64,000 nt of DNA from Vanilla planifolia (Eukaryota; Streptophyta; Magnoliopsida; Asparagales; Orchidaceae), in the NCBI GenBank assembly GCA_023846275.1, contig CM043874.1:31097630-31161629 (forward strand), written 5' to 3'. Each line of letters opens with the position of its first letter. Position 1 is the stretch's first letter. The notes below the pieces were generated by a model that saw only the letters and a list, made by a program, of their open reading frames with translations, had not been told where the DNA came from and ran no database searches. Below are positions 60,540 to 64,000 of this stretch, piece after piece. The position numbers and the translations under genes are program-made.

Positions 60540-61240
60540 AAAGTCTAAAAAAGTATTGAAGATGTCTCTTGACTTACTACTATTCAATATTATTTCAAAG
60601 ACAAAAGATACCAAATGTGCAAAAATTATTTTGACATCTATTTATAAGAAAAAAAGGGATATTTAGACTTGTGCTAAACAATAAATGAATTAAATTGATG
60701 AACCATATTTTGAAATCCTAAAAGAATAATTGAACATAAATTAAGACATAAGAAATATTTCTTAGAACTAATTTGCTTTTATGCAAGTTCACCATTAAAT
60801 TTATAGACACTTTAAAAGATTTAATTAAAAAGTTTAGAACAAGAAGACAAATTAACTTCAATAGTTTCTATTGACCTAGAGAAGGCAAATTACTAAGAAA
60901 AGCAATTTTAAAGATCTTAGTACAAAATAAAACAACCTCACATATACCGGAGTTATTACGAACGTGTGCAATGGAGAAATGACATGTACAAGAGATTTAC
61001 TAATGACTTTCCAATTATAATTGGGTTTCATCAATGATATATGTTAATCCTTTATCTTTTTGCAAAAATTATGGATTATTTTATTGTTCAAATCAAAATA
61101 AAGCACATAGTTGATCATCTTGTTTGATAAACTAAGAAAAGAACTAAACCAAACAAAACATATAGTAAATAACCTCAAAGATAAAAGAGATTTCATCTTA
61201 ATAGATCTAAGGTTGAACATATGAAATACAAGTTTGGCTT
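60540..61240 (+). mobile_element. RTE-type LINE reverse transcriptase fragment
   Basis: The plus strand reads 'LLFNIISKTKDTKCAK' and 'SIYKKKRDI' at about 60570-60664 (family 'LFNKIxxTKKMPxEW' and 'PIYKNKGDI'). 'RIIEHKLRHKKYFLELICF' is at about 60724-60780 (family 'ERVIEHRLRxETxISENQFGF'). 'SIVSIDLEKA' (family 'MVFIDLEKAYD') is at about 60862-60891. 'DFPIIIGFHQ' (family 'DFPITIGLHQG') is at about 61003-61032. A 'FHLNRSKVEHMKYKF' type block (family 'GFRLSRSKTEYMECKF') is at about 61190-61235. This covers most of the RT fingers and palm of a plant RTE-clade non-LTR element. Stops and shifts make it dead. Confidence 0.75.
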
Positions 61241-62990
61241 GTTTAATCACATAAACCAAATGGTAATTGATAATGCCAAAATCATGTATTATTATTATTA
61301 ATAATTTGTTTGGGTTGATATTTCAAGTAAGAGGCAAGACCAAGTATATTACATGCATAAACGAGAAGAATTACTCTTATGAGAACTTCAAAGGTTAAGG
61401 GCTTCAAATAACATAATAACCCACGAAGAATTTTATTCTTAATGGTGTAGCTATCACCATGATTGATCTTTATTTTTCTCTTAGGACACTTAGGTTAATA
61501 TACTCATAAATGTATTCTTGTTAAATCATCCTTGAGCTTATTTAGTCTTGGTTAGCACTAGAATATATACACCATTCAATATAGAACACTATTCAAAACA
61601 TGTGTTTAAGTTAAAGAAATTAAGATTAAAACAAACTTTGTTATTCACTATCTTATGATCGTACACTACGATGATTATTATCATACTAATATAATCTAGT
61701 TTTCGGTTTACATTACCAATAGAAGTTGAAACTGCGAAAATGTTGTATAAGCATGATGGCCTCATCGTATAAATGTGCTAGTCTATCAAATAAAGATTGA
61801 GAAGTGTAAGTTCGATGGTATAAGATATCAGCCTCGTACGATTAAAAGTTGTGTTTTGAGAGTTGAGTTTTCTCATATATCATACTTAAAAGAAAACCTT
61901 TTCATATGTATGTGACAGTTATTTCTTCTCAAAATCCAAGTCATGATCAAACTTTAATTAGATCAGATATAAGATGTTTTCCATTGTCCAGTACAATAAT
62001 TCGCTTAACTTAAAATGAGCAATTGTTACTTCATTGAACAGGGTATTGTCCATATATGAATCCAAGTTTTAATCTTAGTATTCTCATAACTTTCACATTA
62101 TATAATACAAAGAAGCATGTAGTATTTGTACGATTCATTTCTCTTCACAAATAATTTAAAAGACTTAAGATAAAAATGTTACAATATTATCATACAAATA
62201 TGATATCGTTTATCATATAAGTACGATCTTTCTATTAAGCTATAATATGCTAACTAAGTCATTATTATACTATGACAATCATGTATCATATAAAAAATCT
62301 TGATAGCCTAACACATTAAAAAAAATTATCATAAGACAGCAATCTACTTAAGAGACTAGTAAGATCATCTTAACGTTACATAATGAATGTATCATATTTG
62401 TAAATAATATAGCACTTAATAATCAAATAATTAAAAATGTAATACTTTATTATCTTTAATAAATATGAATAAAATATTAAAAAATGATAAATTTTATTAA
62501 ATCCAACTAATAACAATAAAATATTAAAAAAATAAAAGATTTTCTTATTTTGACTCTATACTCCAAAATGATAGTGAAATTAATAGACGAATTAATAATA
62601 AGATCCATACGAATTTAAAATGGAGGAATTTTTCTAAAGAGTGTGATAGAAATATCAACTTAAGATTAAAAGTTTTACATAACTCCACTAAGAGTAACAA
62701 TATTATATGGTAATAAACTTTGACTTATAAAATTCAAACATATAAATAAAATAAATATTATAGTGATGAAGATATTAATCAGAATGATTAACTATAGTTG
62801 AAAGAATATAATTAAAAATAAATGCATACGAGATAAAATTTATACGAGATCGACAGAGAATAAGCTGAGAGAAAATCTACTTTTAGGCTGTAGGCATGTT
62901 AAATAGAGGTTACTTAATACCTTTTTATCATTGAAATTTTTTCCTATAAACAAAAAAAAGGAAAGACAAAAAATTGCAAAAGACTATTAC
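61241..62990. other. AT-rich spacer with another CATAC/GTACGA-rich block
   Basis: 61640-62290 shares motif style and some phrases with 56150-56720, consistent with a decayed LTR of one family. No gene is supported. Confidence 0.4.
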
Positions 62991-62995
62991 ATATG

Positions 62996-63366
62996 ACTAA
63001 GTTTTCTTAGATATCAAGAGTGGTTAACAGATAAAATCTAATGTCTTAAGAGCATTCATGTAGTCAAACTTGCTTAGCAAGATCAATGCATTGATGTTGT
63101 CGTTATGATGCATATGTGATCATGCATGACATCTCCATGGTATAAATTTAATGATAATAGATTGACACTAGTTGCACTAAGTTTTCTTAGATATCAAAAG
63201 TGTTTAATGGATAATATCTTCTGTCTTCAAAGAATTCATGTAATCGACCCTAATTAGCGAGATCAAGGCATTGATGTTGTTGTTGTTATGCATATTTAAT
63301 CATGCATGATGTTATGGTATCACTTTAATTCCAATTGCATTCTTAAAGATAAATGGACTGACACTA
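62996..63366 (+). repeat. Tandem duplication with 180-bp period, partial third unit
   Basis: ACTAAGTTTTCTTAGATATCAA at 62997 recurs exactly 180 bp later at 63177. Both units share 'agatcaa.gcattgatgttg' and 'atcatgcatga'. A third start, 'gacactaattgaattggttttct', appears at 63360. The units differ at many sites. Confidence 0.85.
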
Positions 63367-63370
63367 ATTG

Positions 63371-64000
63371 AATTGGTTTTCTTTTTGGTTTTTATTTATC
63401 ATTCAAGCACTTCCTATTCTTGTTACAAGCCAATACATCTTTGTATATTTTACTAAGGCACCATAAAATTTACATATATTTAACATGTTTGTCTATATTT
63501 TAAGTGATGTAAGTTAGCAATTTAAAACTTACATCTAGACTACATCCACAAGAGTTCTAAGCTACAATTTAGAACTTACATGGTTTGCAAAAGTTACTAG
63601 ATGGATATTTTACATAAAAAAGGAGAGGTGACAAGTATCAATAAATTTTGCTAGTTAAATCTAAATTTGTATTGTGTCAAAATGTCAAAAAGGAATGTTC
63701 ATATTATTTTTTATCAATATTGACAACTATTTGAATACCCAATATCATAATAATTAGAGGGCAATTCAAAGAAATAAGAAAACTACAAGAATACACCCTT
63801 ACAAACATAAAGTTCCACTAATTGGGACAGATCCAAAATAATCCCAAACCAAATGAAGTTTCTAAGCACAAACATTCTATTAGAGTATATTTTTCCCTAT
63901 ACAACTATGTTGTAAAAGTTTGAGATAACTTTGTTCTAGCTTCTAACCTTCAGCCAACGCTCACATTGCTTTCTTCATCAAAGAAACTAAGAACACCAAG
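63371..64000. other. AT-rich spacer, nothing recognised
   Basis: The last ~100 bp are slightly richer in G+C but show no confident exon. Confidence 0.4.

Noticed and set aside
1-64000. A novel multi-gene system, CRISPR array, phage or operon
   Set aside because: No spaced repeat array, no clustered long ORFs and no prokaryote-type signals were seen. All larger structures are explained by decayed plant retrotransposons and host remnants.

Overview
This 64 kb window looks like nuclear DNA from a flowering plant. The base composition is very AT-rich and there is no bacterial-style gene packing. Almost all recognisable sequence is decayed plant retrotransposons: Sirevirus-type Ty1/copia, several Ty3/gypsy types, and L1- and RTE-type LINEs. 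Three non-transposon remnants also point to a plant: a terminal exon of a plant SEC14-like gene, a pseudogene of the plant-specific WEB/PMI2 coiled-coil family, and a fragment of plastid 16S rRNA. The retroelement families would fit a monocot such as a palm, but the species is not established. Every domain call is my own reading of conserved motifs through stops and frameshifts; no database search was possible.

Layout. 1-2460: Ty3/gypsy RT-RNase H-integrase remnant (+), then probable LTR. 3375-3925: L1 LINE RT fragment (-), next to a near-perfect 66-bp direct repeat (3953-4107). 5880-8760: gypsy remnant (-). 9150-13480: Reina-like gypsy (-) that has lost its integrase core. 14233-21396: Sirevirus-type copia (+) with a truncated 5' LTR and a 2.3 kb 3' LTR. 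21400-21660: piece of a second copia gag (-). 21740-29627: gypsy (-) with both LTRs. 30794-39392: the most complete element, a Sirevirus-type copia (+) with two ~1.9 kb LTRs. 40488-48190 or beyond: gypsy (-) with both LTRs.

48650-50410 is the only gene-like island. It holds a broken WEB-family gene (+) facing the last exon and 3' UTR of a SEC14/CRAL-TRIO-like gene (-). No upstream exon of the latter was found. 52708-52981 is plastid 16S rRNA inserted in the nucleus. 54104-55043 is a ~470-bp tandem duplication. 55078-58390 holds RT and integrase pieces of one + strand gypsy. 60540-61240 is an RTE-type LINE RT. 62996-63360 is a ~180-bp tandem duplication. The rest is AT-rich spacer with LTR-like debris.

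Nothing here works together as a pathway. The window is a retrotransposon graveyard, with autonomous-type elements all disabled by stops, frameshifts, catalytic-residue changes or deletions. I found no sign of a novel multi-gene system. The points most worth following are the WEB pseudogene, the stranded SEC14-like exon, the plastid 16S insert, the internally rearranged gypsy element at 42150-47041, and the duplications inside LTRs.
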